From the NCBI RefSeq assembly GCF_000005505.3, contig NC_016131.3:31301001-31365000 (forward strand): DNA of 64,000 nucleotides. The letters are read 5' to 3'. The position numbers were made by a program, and so were the translations under genes. Shown here in pieces: positions 12,401-24,089 of this stretch (position 1 is its first letter; every line of letters starts with the position of its first letter). The notes below the pieces were generated by a model that was given only the letters and a program-made list of their open reading frames with translations, was not told the origin of the DNA and made no database searches. This DNA comes from Brachypodium distachyon (lineage: Eukaryota > Streptophyta > Magnoliopsida > Poales > Poaceae).

Positions 12401-12879
12401 CTTTTCAAAACAGGGAACATTGGGTCCTAATAATCATTTGTGTACCGTGGGGCACGGTCACATACTTCGATTCACTCCGAAAAGGCAAAGAAGAACCACA
12501 ACGCCATTGGGGACCCATCAGAAATCTGATCGATTCGGCTTGGGATTCAGCAAAGAAAGACGGGTTTCCTACCTATGGCAGGCCTAGGCTCCAACACAAT
12601 TATAGGTTCCGCTGCCTGCAACAGCCTCGAGGCACCGTGTACTGCGGCTACTACTGCGCCCACCACATCGAGAATTGAATCACTAACTTCAAGCCCGCAT
12701 GGAGGACGTCATTGAAGGAGCTGCACAAGAAATGGAATGAGGAGATGCGGGATATACACGATGCAGGTTGGCTTGTCTACAACATTCAAAGGAACATGGC
12801 CAAGGTAATCAACAGGAAGGTGATTGATGACGTGGGCGATTTCTACGCAGGACCGGTTGTTCGGTCATATCCTGCTTAA
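9475..12879 (+). pseudogene. CACTA second gene: plant transposase region plus Ulp1-like protease domain, decayed
   Basis: The acidic, Ser/Glu-rich N-terminus from ATG 9475 leads into a basic region resembling the Ptta/En/Spm plant transposase domain. Likely introns are 10394-10480, one from about 10966 to 11043, and 12330-12413. The C-terminal part has the layout of a C48 (Ulp1/SENP) cysteine peptidase: His in EHWVL (12418), Asp in TYFDS (12469), Gln in LQQPRG and Cys in YCGYYC (12643). Damage comprises an in-frame TAG at 9934, a TGA at 10324, a frameshift in the 10640-10670 region, and a TGA at 12676 just after the catalytic Cys. Ulp1-like domains are known in some plant transposons. Their role there is unresolved, and SUMO cleavage is only inferred from the fold. 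Confidence 0.75.
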
Positions 12880-13097
12880 ACTTTGTAATCCATTCATGTA
12901 ATATGATGATTTGCTTTTGTTGCCTCTAAACTTAATAATGTAGTGATGCATGAAGGTTTTTATTATGCATATGGATGCTGTTGTGATATATATATGCTCT
13001 GGAATGAACTGTGTGATTTCTGTGTATATTTCTGTGTATAATTCTGGTATATTGCTGTGTATATTAACCTGGGAATTAAATAAATTAAACAATTTTT

Positions 13098-13385
13098 TTC
13101 AGTGCCGTAAATCTTCAGTGTCGGGCATTGACCGCCACTAATACTTACACTGCACCCGCCACTGATAGACCATCTAGGCCTGTCGCGCGGCTCGGCCGGG
13201 AATCTATCTCTGTCAGGCCGTAGCGCCGATCAGTGTCGGTCAAGAAAACCCGACACTGATAGGTCTCCCTACCAGTGGCGTGTATTTCACCCGCCACTGA
13301 TAGCTCACCTATCAGTGGCCAGAAGTCTGTGGCGTGCGGCCTGCACGCCACTGATAGGCAATTTCGCACGACACTGATAGTCTGT
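13098..13385. repeat. CACTA right subterminal repeat cluster
   Basis: About ten copies of the TATCAGTGGCGG / CGCCACTGATAG core, including the ACACTGATAG variant, in both orientations, mirroring the left end. Confidence 0.8.
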
Positions 13386-13529
13386 TTTGTACTAGTGAAA
13401 TATCCTTGAGTAGAAATATAATGAATATGAATCTATGACATATAATCATATATTAATAGAGTAATTTGTGGTCAAAGCATTGGTCAAAGAAAAGCTAATA
13501 CGCCACTTATTGTTGGACGGAGGTAGTAC

Positions 13530-14297
13530 TTTCACTTTTCGGACACTGTCTATCACATTTAATAGAATTTCTACAATGTTACTTCATTTGACCACATTTG
13601 TGACACTAATTACTCCATCTAGTTTTTATATGTATATTTGAATTCAGGGAACAAGCTCTTGAATTGAAGTGCTCTGGGGCTGGAGAATGATGGGTTTAGC
13701 GTAATGGAATGCGTGCTACTAATACGGAGGCAAAGGATCATTGAAGAGAATTAAGAGGAGAGAGTTTTGGTGAGCGAACAAAACTTTGGAGAGAAAGCCA
13801 ACTAGGCCCTACAAGTGGGTCCGATCTGTCATAATTCATGGAGAACGAAAAACCAATACTACTAGATAGGATAAATAGTGTCACAAACTCACAATTGCAT
13901 TTCCCTTTGTTTTCTGTTAAATTGAGTAAATTGTGTCACAAAAGTGAAAGTAAAAGGTAAAACGGTTTTTGCTATTTCTTAGGCGACCGAGAAATAACTA
14001 TTTCTTAGCGAGTCTGTCATACCCTGGGTTGAGATCTGTTGGATTAGCTCATGTAACTGTAAGAATTTATTTATTTTCTGCATAGTGGTGCATATTCGTA
14101 CTCTTGCTATAATGTGGGATACTTCAGGTGCACTGGTCAGGTCACAGGTGAGCTGAAATGTATCAAGCGTACATAAAAGCACAACCCTATTCCTGATCAC
14201 CGTGGTTCCGCCACTTCATGGCTGGGTCTCAGAAGATCGTTGAAGTTATTATACGAGCAGCCCCTGCATTACCTCATCAACGTCGTCCTCTTGAGAC
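13530..14297. other. Spacer, nothing recognised
   Basis: AT-rich DNA right of the Stowaway. No gene or element ends were identified. Confidence 0.4.
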
Positions 14298-14660
14298 AGT
14301 TGGAACAACCGAGAGAGAATTGTATGAATTATCACACAGTTTTGCCCGCTCTCGATCTTCAGCAAAAGTTGGTTTGGGGCACCAAAGGGTGATTTGAAAA
14401 TGAAACAGGGGCGAAAACTCGATGAGGAATACACATGACTGCGTACAAATTAGAGACGCTATAAATATATGAACCATGGTTTGCCGGTCCATATCCTATT
14501 CAAAGTTCTCCAAAGCTCTCTCAGACGCTTTTTAATTTTTGAATTCTTAGTCGTCGATGATTATTCCTGTAGTAATGGTTGGGTGTAAAGTTCGTAATGG
14601 AATACTGGAGTAAGCCAAATAAAGCAGATAATTTTCTGCAAGTGCCGTGCCAAGTAGATC
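14298..14660. repeat. Duplicated block, copy B
   Basis: The second copy of the block at 1605-1975, same orientation, with small indels (for example GCCTTGGTG is partly missing here). The strictosidine synthase-like coding remnant found beside copy A is not present beside this copy. A very short third trace (GGAGTAAACCAAATAT) lies at about 16052. Confidence 0.7.
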
Positions 14661-15246
14661 TGTGATGTGGTATGGCGGTTGAGTATTTTGAACGGGAGAG
14701 ATACATTTAGTTTTGGAAAGAAGTTAATTCAATCTACTACGCTCCGCGATTGCAGGTTATGCTTTATCATTTTTAAATACTCGTCTTAAATGGCATATCT
14801 GTTAGTTTTGGAAAGATATGGTTTGGCGGTTGAGTATTTTGAACAACATAGAAGGCATTTGACTAAAGAAGAGGACACTTTGTCAAAAAAGCTCTTAAAC
14901 GTCATGATATTTGATGGGTCGAAAATGACATTTCGGTGGTCCTTGGTACCTTATGTGTATCAATGGAACTTGTTCCTTCTTTTAGTTGTTCCGAAACTTC
15001 TAATTTAGGTCTTGCGTGTGTTCTTGTGCGCCAAGGACAGCAAGTCTATCTGAAATTACGTGTATGGAGGGTGAATTCTGATTCTTTTGTTCTGTTATCT
15101 TCTAATTGTAAAACCTGGCCTTCTAACTATATGGAAAAAAGAAACAAAGCTACATAGTCTACTTTCATGACGTTATGATTTACATCCCAATAACGAAGCA
15201 ATAGATTGCAAAGGCATCCGCTTGACCCATGCATTTCTCTTTAGAT

Positions 15247-15345
15247 GCAGAAGACATTTCAAAGATGAAATGAATCTTGTTTTCCACCGAACCAAAAGAA
15301 AGACCTATGCCAGTTTTAGGGATTGGATTAATTTTTTCAGATAAC
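15247..15345 (+). pseudogene. LINE-type C-terminal remnant
   Basis: Reads RHFKDEMNLVFHRTKRK then TYASFRDWINFF before a stop. This is the same C-terminal tail family as 133-318 on the other strand. AT-rich sequence follows. It is a fragment only. Confidence 0.45.
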
Positions 15346-15542
15346 AACTCTTGTTATCTTGTATATTTGTAACATACATTTTCATTAATATATTTATCAT
15401 AGATCATTGATCTATTGTCTTTCCTCTCAAAATAATAATAATCCCAATTTCAGAACATATGGGTCTGTGGTAGTTCATCCCTTTCTGGATACTACAGCCA
15501 CCATCGTACTCAGTCGTTATTCCGGCAAAACTAGGTACCACC

Positions 15543-15719
15543 CATTGGCGGACCCAAAGAAAAAAAAAATCTATGGGTGCAATGCCTTAAAAATATCTAA
15601 AATATTGTGCTCTGAGTACTTTTTTTTTGCAAATATTTGATAAATATAAGGGTGTTTTCAGATACTATATTTTTGTGGGTTCATCTGAACCCTCTTACTT
15701 GTATGTGGATCCGCCACTG
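15543..15719. mobile_element. hAT-type MITE
   Basis: The left end CATTGGCGGACCC and the inverted right end CAGTGGCGGATCC match at 11 of 13 positions. They are flanked by the 8-bp near-duplicates GTACCACC (15535-15542) and GTACCATC (15720-15727). An 8-bp duplication and the CAGTGGCGGA end are typical of plant hAT elements. The 177-bp interior is non-coding. Confidence 0.7.
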
Positions 15720-15961
15720 GTACCATCAACATGAGAGAAAACTATGTTGCACCCAGGTTAGCATCGTATCTAAGAAGAGGCACTCATGCATTTTGAATGT
15801 AACCACAAGTTTCTTCACCGCTTGGTGAAATGCTCGGAGGTAACTATAAAAGTTCATTATGCATGAATGATAACATGGCATAAGACGGATGATCTTGGCT
15901 GTCAAGCGCAATACTCAATGTTCCAATATAAATAGCGGAGCTAGAAACACATGCATCTTGT

Positions 15962-16005
15962 AAGTGGTGAGAAATCATTTCCTAAAAAAAAGTGGTGAGA
16001 AATCA
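15962..16005. repeat. Micro-insertion with poly(A) flanked by 16-bp duplication
   Basis: AAGTGGTGAGAAATCA occurs twice (15962-15977 and 15990-16005), separated only by TTTCCTAAAAAA. The pattern matches target-site duplication around an almost empty, poly(A)-tailed retroposition product. Confidence 0.6.
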
Positions 16006-16009
16006 GCAA

Positions 16010-17385
16010 TTGTACAGATCGTCTTGCAAGGAAGCATGCATGTCTCCAGCGGGGCATTGGAGTAAACCAAATATATGTTATACATAAACCAGTTGATTAT
16101 CACCTGTTGTGAATCAGTTTCTTACATGTTGTCGGTGCATAGTTTGCAGTAAGTAAGAAAGTAATTGTGCAATGTCGGCGCCATTGAGGGTGACTTCGGT
16201 TTTATAAGATGACTTGACATACCAGTCAATGACGCTCGGTGTGCACGTACAAGGCCGGTCTTCACATACGAGAGGCCCAAAGAGATAGGGCAGTGCAGCA
16301 TGTTCTAACATAATCATGTATTTTAACCTTTTGTTTTAGTTGCAAAGCTCAAGTTCATCACAATCTGGAAGTTACATCACATACTAGCTTGTTGGTGATA
16401 ATCATGTAGCTCAATATTCCATGAAATTATGCTCGAGGAAAGATCATTGCCTAGAATTTATAATATGGATTAGACAACAAAACTTCACACGAGTACTATT
16501 TTTCTTTCTTTATGAAACAAAGGCAAAATAAAAATCTTCTTCTCATTAGTTAAGGAGTTAAAAAACTTGACAAAATTGCCAAAGCATCGCCAGCTAGCGA
16601 TTACAAGGTTCTACAAACAAAACTCAAGTCCGAAACTAGTTAGAAATTGCAGTTCATCAGCCTCTTTTGCTTTAAAGGAACAAAAAACAGATTTTCAAGG
16701 GTGTTTGGATCTGATGTCTAGCATGTACCGCACATCCGAGTGGTACATAATTCTGAATTTATTTTTCTGGTTCCAAAAGCTCCGGGATATTTCATGCCCA
16801 TTTCAATTCTTTCCTCCGGTTTTTTCCTGATTGACCACCTTTTATTTTTTTTGTCCTAAAGAAATCTGAATTTCAATATATAAACTCCTAAATTTTGCCA
16901 AATGCGTTTTGTTTTCCAATAGGACTTCCATGTGTGCAAAATCACCACGATGATTTGTCATCCAAATCCATCTTGAACTTTTTTTATTGAACATGCACGC
17001 GAATGTTAATAAAATTAAATATTTATTTTATCACGGGAGACCAAATAGTTTGAGGGGCTTTCAAAAGGAAAAGGGTCTTAGGCAGGGAGGCTTTGCTCAC
17101 CCATAAATAATCTTGAGTAAGAAGTCCGCAAGACGAGGCGCAGCAAGAGAAAAATAATTAGGTCTTACTGTTATTCCGGCTTTTGCTAGGTCAATTGGTC
17201 GGTGTGGGACAAACGGATCGATCTCCTCTCCAAAGCCCCTAAATGGTATGCCGCCTAAAGGATTTTGAATGGGCTGACCACTACTTGCGCCGCCCATTTG
17301 GCACGATTTTCCTATATAACTCAAACAAACTAAAATATGGTAAGAAATTATTTTATTTGTTTATCTGCTTTCAAAGAAGCAATCA
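16010..17385. other. AT-rich spacer, nothing recognised
   Basis: Several small open frames without recognisable domains; no element ends identified. Confidence 0.4.
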
Positions 17386-17389
17386 CGTA

Positions 17390-17575
17390 TTCCACAAAAA
17401 TGTACATGTGTTTTAAAATAAATATTCATGAATTTCAAAACAGAATGCATGCATTTCAAAGAAGTTCATGTGAAATGTTCATGAATAAGAAATATTCATG
17501 TATTTCACAAAAAAAATGTTGATGACCTTGAAAAGAAATGTTCATGTACTTCAAAAGAAAAATTCATGTACGTAC
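17390..17575. repeat. Degenerate tandem repeat, about 25-30 bp period
   Basis: Six or so imperfect units of the form TTCATGTATTTCAAAAGAAA follow one another with variable spacing. The units are too diverged and too short to be a satellite array, and they lack the regular spacers of a CRISPR. Confidence 0.6.
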
Positions 17576-17801
17576 ATCATAACGAAGTCTGTATTTCTCG
17601 CAAAGAAAGAAGAAACACAATTTTTTAAAGTGAAATAATATTATTTAAAATAGAAAAAATGGGAAATACAAAAGGAAAGTACCGAAGCTAGTTGCGCCGA
17701 CCCAACTTGGCGGGCTGCTTGTCTGTCAGCCACCAAATAGGGTTCACGCAGCCCATTGGGCCCAGCGGTCCTAAAGGCCGGCATCAGGGATCGAGGTAAC
17801 G

Positions 17802-17864
17802 ACGTGCTACCCGTACGCTTTCTCTCAAAAGAAAAAAGAAAGAAAAAAACGTGCTACCAGTACG
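17802..17864. repeat. Micro-insertion with A-rich tail flanked by 16-bp duplication
   Basis: ACGTGCTACCCGTACG (17802-17817) and ACGTGCTACCAGTACG (17849-17864) differ at one base. They flank a 31-bp A-rich insert ending in seven A's, consistent with a tiny target-primed insertion. Confidence 0.6.
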
Positions 17865-20800
17865 TAGCATGTTTTAGGACGTTCGCTTTCGGCAAATGGC
17901 AACAGTCTGGTCAGCCGGCAGCAGCTGCAGCTGCGTGTGCTTTGGCTCTTCCGCCGGCGACCGTCGCCAAATCTCCTCCAGGTGAACCTCGCGCGTGTTG
18001 CAAAATGATGCATGCATGCTCCCCATTCTGAACAGGGAAATTGTCCCAAGTTTCTGCGTAGCGCGGGGCAAGACATTTTACGCGGGTCTCGAATAGACAG
18101 AACAATTTTGCGAAATGAACAAGGTAATTAAAGCTCCTTTATATATATCACGACAAAACATACCTTGCGTTAAGTTTGCCGAATAAAAAAAGGAAGATCG
18201 ATCAAGTCAGGCACTCCCACTAACGCGGCACCCAAGAATGCGCACGTAGCAGCTGATGTACGTCCACACACACATCACTCTAATTAATCATCCTCACTTA
18301 GCACACTTGCAAAAAGGCCTAGTGCATTAGTGCGCCCAACATACCTAATACCCAGTCGAGATCGGCAGGAAAAGGGTGTGCAGATCCCCCAGTGATCCAT
18401 CCATGGGCCGGTCGCAGCGGAATCCTCGATCGATCCTGATATCGACTGAAAACCAAGCAGCGGAAGTGATCAACTTGCCCACCGAGATAAGCAAAGCATA
18501 TGCTCGCTGGCTAATCCCCTTTTTCACCTTTAGAGGCTCTCATCAAGGTTTATCACCCGAAAAGACGGCGCGGGCAACGCTGCTTAGTGCGCGATGAGTC
18601 ACGCGAGAGATCAGGAGCTAGCTATAGCGAGTTGTTGTAGTTGCCGGCTGGGATAAGGAGACCCAACCCCGGCCATACATGGATTGGACACGCCGGCTAG
18701 CTTCGATCAAGTTGCTTGCGATATATCGACATCCAAACGCACAGTGAAAAGTGGCACGTATGTACTCTATTTTCTTTCTTTCTTTTCCATTGTTCGGTCG
18801 TTTGGCCGCCATGAAAAGACAACCTCTGCTGCGTGAGAAGAAAGATCGAGCTGGCCGCTGGGTACACAGATGTCTGTATTCTTGGGTGAAGTGAAGGTGA
18901 AGATCGGTCCTACGGTTTTCGTACGGTCCATCATGCCCGTCTGATCGGTCAAACTGATCGTCCGCTTCTAAATACTTCTGGCTGTTTTTAGTACTGGTGA
19001 GGACATGACAAGTCTTTCCACGTTGACTCGACTGAGAATATGTAGGCTGGCATGGCGCACGTGCCTGGGGAAAAGAAGGGAAGATCTCAAAGAGTGGACG
19101 GATCCACGGCTTATTGGTCCAATCGTACACTGTTGTTGTATGATTTTCTTTTTGCAGTGTTGGTCCCAGGGGAGGCATGCAAGCTAGCTAAGCTAATCAC
19201 CGGCGCGAGAGTCCGTGCATGCATGTCTGGAGTTAAGCCCTTTTGCCCCCGGAGAAGAGATAAGGCCCGACGATGCTGTTTCCGGGTGAACAGGGGAATC
19301 TGGCTCTGCAAATGCAAGTGTTGTTGATACGGGATTGATGCCAAGAGCCGAGATATTCTCCAATAATTGCCATGCCCGGCCCCCATGTCTATTCGAGTTC
19401 CGTAGCCAACTTGGAGCCCCAACTCGTTGCATGCGGGGTCTCTCAAGACAATTCGATTATCCCAATTTGCGTAACACGGATTTAATATAAGCGCGGATTA
19501 TCAATCGTGATCTCCTCACTAATCTCGTGACAACAAAGTCCTGAGTGTACGTATCTGAGTATCTCACGTGGAATTCGTGTATGGCTTGGGGCCGTTGATT
19601 TCGGATCACACGGTAGTCCGCGGCGCACTGTCAATGACCACTGGGACTGAACTGAAAGTTGCGTGATACGAGAACGACCGCTACGAAGAAAGCCGTTCTC
19701 GCAGAAACCTCCAGAGCCCGAAAGCATCGCTGCGCCGATCCCCCCATGAAACCTGTACGGTTGCCAGGCAATTCGAGAATTCTGCACGTAAGTAACAGAG
19801 ACCGATCCCTGATCTGCTCCGCTCCACTATTGCCCTTTGGTTACATCGACTTTTGACATCGGTTACATGACAAAGAACCCTCTCTCCACACCACGTCGGG
19901 GGCATCTCCATTTCGTGAGTTCTCACACGCAAATGCATGCCACCGGAAACACGTACCGGTTCCAGAGAGGCAAGCGAAACACAAGCAGAGTTCTTTCTTT
20001 CATTCTCCTTCTTTTTCCCCCCCACCATCTGTGGCCTTTGCTGGTTTTGGCAGTGCAGTCGTTGTCTTCCGTGTCCTGGAAATGGCTTTCAACGTGGCCC
20101 GAAGCTCCGGCTCCACTTTGTGCTATATGTGAAGAAAGAGGCCGGCTGACGGCGACACGAGCATCTTATTTTGGGGTTCGATAGACAAATATATGATGCC
20201 GGGTTGCATCGAGGGCGTGCTTGATGAGACCCTTTTGTTTTTTGTTCAGCTTGGTGATACTACTCCAGTACTAGCTTGTTCGTTCTTGCTGGTCGTCTCT
20301 AGAAAACCTTCTAACGGTGTAGGCCTTCCAATTCAAGCCAGGCCAAATGGCAAATAAGAAAGTGCCTAAATGTCGGGGAATATTATTAATCGTATAGGTA
20401 TCCTGAGCGGAAATCGGGAGGGAATAAAAAAAGATTCAGTCCATATTGAAATGCTTCATTCGATCGGGGAGAAGAAGTTCCCCTCTCCAATAATTTCATT
20501 ACTTAATCCCATGGATCTTAGTAAACAAATGATCTCACGGCAGCCAGTGAGCATGAACCACATATACATACACAGGCAGCAAAAGCTGGTGGTTGAGCTC
20601 ATGTTTGTAGAATTCGAGGCTGCCAATGTTACTTACCACAAGCATATACTATGGGCGCTAGTAAGTCGAGCAGGATCAATCACATTTATGTGTTCTTTTT
20701 TCTAACAGCACGAAGTCAAATATACAACTGTCTATGTGTCTGCTACCCCTGTTCTTTTATTCGTTAGAGATCAGATCCGGTCACCGCCCACGGTCTGTTA

Positions 20801-21874
20801 TGACTCACCATGACGCGCAAGACACCGATGTTGCCGTCCATTTTATTAATTAATTAATTTATTTATTATTTGTCCTTATTTTCCAACATTCCCGTCAGCG
20901 GTGATCTCCCTAGATGCCCAGTGATCCAAATGTTCCATCCACATGACCTGACGCAGAATGTAATAACCTAAGGAAAACTTTTCTTGCAGAAGGCATCGCG
21001 TGTAAGAAAATGTCTTCAAACTTGCTGTGCCCTGTCGGCAATCCAGTAACCTGCCAACGCAAATACCATGATTGATTAAGTGTTTTGATTGATTGTTAGC
21101 TAGCTTAAAAGCTGCCGATGATTTCTTTGTCTGACTTTGTTTCTTCTAAGACTGAAACAACGGACGGACGAGTCCGGCAGCGTTCTAGCACAAAAGCTGG
21201 AATGTTGGGTATTATCGTCATCGGACCATTTGTTAATCAGATTTGGTGATGGGTTCCATCCAGGATTATATGTATAAATGTGCAAGCACGTCGCGCACGC
21301 GTGCAACTTTTGCACCCACATTGCAAGCGCTGCTGCCATAAAGAAACAAGAGAATATATCCTGCCTGATATAAATACATCCCTTCAGGGTTTGAGGACAT
21401 GTGTAATTGTACATGTGCTTCTATGCAATTGATTTTCCGTGTCGCAAAACAAAAAATCCATGAAAAGTTTCAAGCATGTGAAAGATTGGAATGTTTATGT
21501 GTGTGATTATTTTACTTTGTAATTTTTGAAATTTCTATGTATTTTGGGAGTTCATCCCTTGAGCACATGTTCTTATTCTTAGAGCCACAGAGTACCGGTC
21601 ATTGATATTTTCATATGGCAGCTACAAAAGTCTTCACACACCAACTGTTCAAGAACAAAAGGGTCTAAACACTTGAGCAACCTGAACCTGCAGGGAGACA
21701 CTTCATTCCGTTGAGGCAAAATTAACAAAGGGACTCGAACAAAAATGCGAATCAGAGGTGCTATATTCCGAGGGGGTGTGATGCCTCCCAAGTGGATAAT
21801 AGTTTCAGTGGTTGCTTTCTAGGCTCCCTGATGAACAATCCATTAAGAAATATATATGGTACTAATTAAATTTC

Positions 21875-21960
21875 AATGTTCGAGAGTCAGGCATGACACG
21901 TACTGTTGCCCTCTTTTGGTAAATACAAAAAAAACACGTAATGTTCGAGCGTCAGGCATG
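21875..21960. repeat. 21-bp direct repeat pair around a 44-bp insert
   Basis: AATGTTCGAGAGTCAGGCAT (21875) and AATGTTCGAGCGTCAGGCAT (21940) differ at one base. The insert holds eight A's followed by CACGT. Because the A tract does not touch the repeat, a retroposon origin is less clear than at the other sites. Confidence 0.45.
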
Positions 21961-22516
21961 GTGATTGCACTAGCTTATAATACTACTATTGGTCGTAGTG
22001 GATCTAGGTTTGGACGTGAATCAGGAATAACATGTGTTTAGCAGACACCAGACAGGAACCCTTTTGGGGCATGGTTCTAGTTATAGGATGCTGGACGGGG
22101 GGCTCTGTACTTTTGTCCTCCTAGTGTTTTCCTATCGCACACATGTTAAAAATGTTAAAATCGTAAGATTCGATCGATGCAATTGAGACTAGCTGGATGC
22201 ATGTCAATCTTCATCTGCTCATCTTCATGAGCATCCAAAAGGTGTGCCAGCAAACATGCGTATACTCTTATTTATATGGGTCGGATATGCTGCTGCTGTG
22301 ATGACCAAAGCAGCACAAGGTCCTGCTGAGCAGATCGAACACGAGATTAATTGTTAGTGCCAATCTACTAGAGAGGAACACCTTCTACACAAAAGGAACA
22401 AAAAATATATGCAATAATTCACTATTAATGTTGCATATAAAAACATATGATACTTTTGAGTTTAAAATGATATCCTCCTGGCGTTGCGAGTAAGATATAT
22501 TTATCCAAAATTGTAA

Positions 22517-22596
22517 TCCGTCTCATATTAAGTGTCGTCTAGATAAATGTGTATCTACACACAGTTGCGACAATTAATATGTGACGGATGAAGTAG
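22517..22596. mobile_element. Decayed Stowaway-like MITE
   Basis: AATCCGTCTCATATTAAGTG on the left pairs with CAATTAATATGTGACGGAT on the right, the CTCCCTCCGT-type inverted ends in degenerate form. TA flanks are not clear. Confidence 0.5.
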
Positions 22597-24017
22597 ACCG
22601 AAACGTACAATAAGACTCTCGGAAAGAAAGGAATTCAATCTTGACCCAACAACAACGTTTTTTTAGTGAATGGCAATATACGCTTTCATTTCTGAAAGTT
22701 AACACACGTACGTATATTTGTGACGATTTAGTGCCAAGTGACCCCATATATATACGCGTCGACCAATATTGGTCTAAAGTACGTAGGATATATATATGGT
22801 CATCCTCATGACAAAGCCAAATCGCAAGAAAAGAAAACAACAAGCGGCTGATGGAGCTAGGCACGACCAAATTTTAATTGGGTCAGCCAGAGAAAAGACG
22901 CACCGATCGATCATGCGTGACATCTCGTTGTTGATGGCAGCAGGAGCCGCTTTGGCATTTTCTACGACTCACTTTATATTACTCGTTTTTGTATGGTGCG
23001 GGGGACATGAAAAGGTTTTATTAGGAAAGGTGCAATGAGAGGTCTTTATATTATACCGTAGTAGTACTATGTTATTGTGTTGTTTGTTTTTCTGTTTGAG
23101 TTCATTCATGGTAAAGAGGGGAAGTTGAGTGCGATATTGTTTCGGTTGGAGAGGGAAGGCGCACTGTATGATTGCTATGAAAGGGAAGTCGTGCTTGCAA
23201 AGGAGAGGCCAAAGCTTAGTGGCACTAGATAGACAGGAATGGATATTACGTGAAGACGTCGATGCACTAACCAATGCTAAAATTCCTTTTTGCCGTCTCG
23301 TTTCAAAAATATATTGGTTTTGGCGTTTCAGGGATAGAGTGTGTGATAATCATACATCTTCTTAAATAGTAGAATATCGTCACTATGTCTTATCAGTCGT
23401 AATTCGTAACATAGGCAAAATAAGAATAAATTACTTTAAATTAAAACCACGACAAGAATTATGTGACGGGAGGAATAATTAGGCAGTATGATTTTATTTA
23501 TTTTCACTTATGCTATTCCTTGAGCCTACTGCTTCCGATGGAGGCCATAGATTCTATGAATTTTGGGTGCAGCCGTTTGAAGACGACTTCACGGACATTC
23601 TACAGCCAGTTTGGGTGGCGCGCGAGTTTAGACTGGATAATGGTTGATTTATTTCATTTTTTTTGCGATTTCTTTTTAGCACTATTGAGTTGTAGTTTTT
23701 GATGATGCTACAATATTTTGTTTAATAATATTAAGATCGATGCAGAGCGGGGGTATTCCTTCCTTTAAAAAAATGCTATTCCTCTAGTGATACATGACTA
23801 TTCTTCGTCACGGACGCTGTGACCTAGCTGCCAGAGTGGCTAGAGACACGGGACGGAAAAAAAATGGAAGAGATCCAAGTCCAAACAGGAGTAGAAAAGA
23901 TCAAGCGCTTCGAGTTATGCCATTTTTGTCTCCGTGCCTCGTTAGCCCCGCTCACGCGCTTAATTGCTTACATGATACATGTGTTAGCAGGACGTTAATT
24001 CCATCGCCCTAGGATTC

Positions 24018-24083
24018 CAAATTAAAAAGCCTTTTTTTTCCAGAATGCTTTACGCCCGTGGTTCCCTTCAAATTAAAAAGCCT
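24018..24083 (-). repeat. Micro-insertion flanked by 15-bp duplication, minus orientation
   Basis: CAAATTAAAAAGCCT occurs at 24018-24032 and 24069-24083. The 36-bp insert begins with a run of T, that is, a poly(A) tail on the minus strand directly next to the duplication. Confidence 0.6.
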
Positions 24084-24089
24084 CTTAAT

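Larger units (their letters stand above)
3863..13397 (+). mobile_element. CACTA (En/Spm-type) DNA transposon, 9.5 kb
   Basis: The element starts CACTAGTACAAAACAG and ends with the exact inverted copy CTGTTTTGTACTAGTG. AAA lies directly outside both ends (3860-3862 and 13398-13400), the 3-bp target duplication expected for CACTA elements. Both ends carry dense copies of a short subterminal motif. Inside are two plus-strand genes, a TNPD-type transposase (4658-8118) and a second gene with a Ulp1 protease domain (9475-12879), both damaged. The element is therefore structurally complete but probably cannot move by itself. The intact ends could still be mobilised in trans. Confidence 0.95.
3750..13526. 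mobile_element. Stowaway MITE split by a CACTA element
   Basis: The left half (3750-3862) begins CTCCCTCCGTCCAACAATA after a TA dinucleotide. The right half (13398-13526) ends in the matching inverted sequence TATTGTTGGACGGAGGTAG followed by TA. The arms pair for more than 60 bp (for example TTTGACCACAAATTACT with AGTAATTTGTGGTCAAA). Without the CACTA insertion the MITE would be about 240 bp. TA target duplications and the CTCCCTCCGT end identify the Tc1/mariner-type Stowaway superfamily. The insertion order is certain: the MITE was here first. Confidence 0.9.
17900..24010. other. Long spacer without recognised genes
   Basis: About 6 kb with mixed base composition, GC-richer at 17.9-20.2 kb. 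No reading frame shows a domain I recognise, and splice-linked exons could not be assembled. Only a decayed Stowaway (22517-22596) and a 21-bp repeat pair (21875-21960) stand out. It may include distant regulatory DNA or unrecognised transposon sequence. Confidence 0.4.

Noticed and set aside
1605..14660. The two similar blocks as LTRs of one element
   Set aside because: No TG/CA ends, primer binding site, target duplication or retrotransposon coding region between them.
15543..15719. Relation between the hAT end CAGTGGCGGA and the CACTA repeat TATCAGTGGCGG
   Set aside because: The overlap is one short shared string; the families differ in target duplication and structure, so it is probably chance.
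17390..17575. CRISPR-like array
   Set aside because: Units are diverged and spacing is irregular, in a plant nuclear context.
18618..19178. 186-codon minus-strand open frame
   Set aside because: No recognisable domain, no transit or membrane feature, no splice partners; reported only as spacer.
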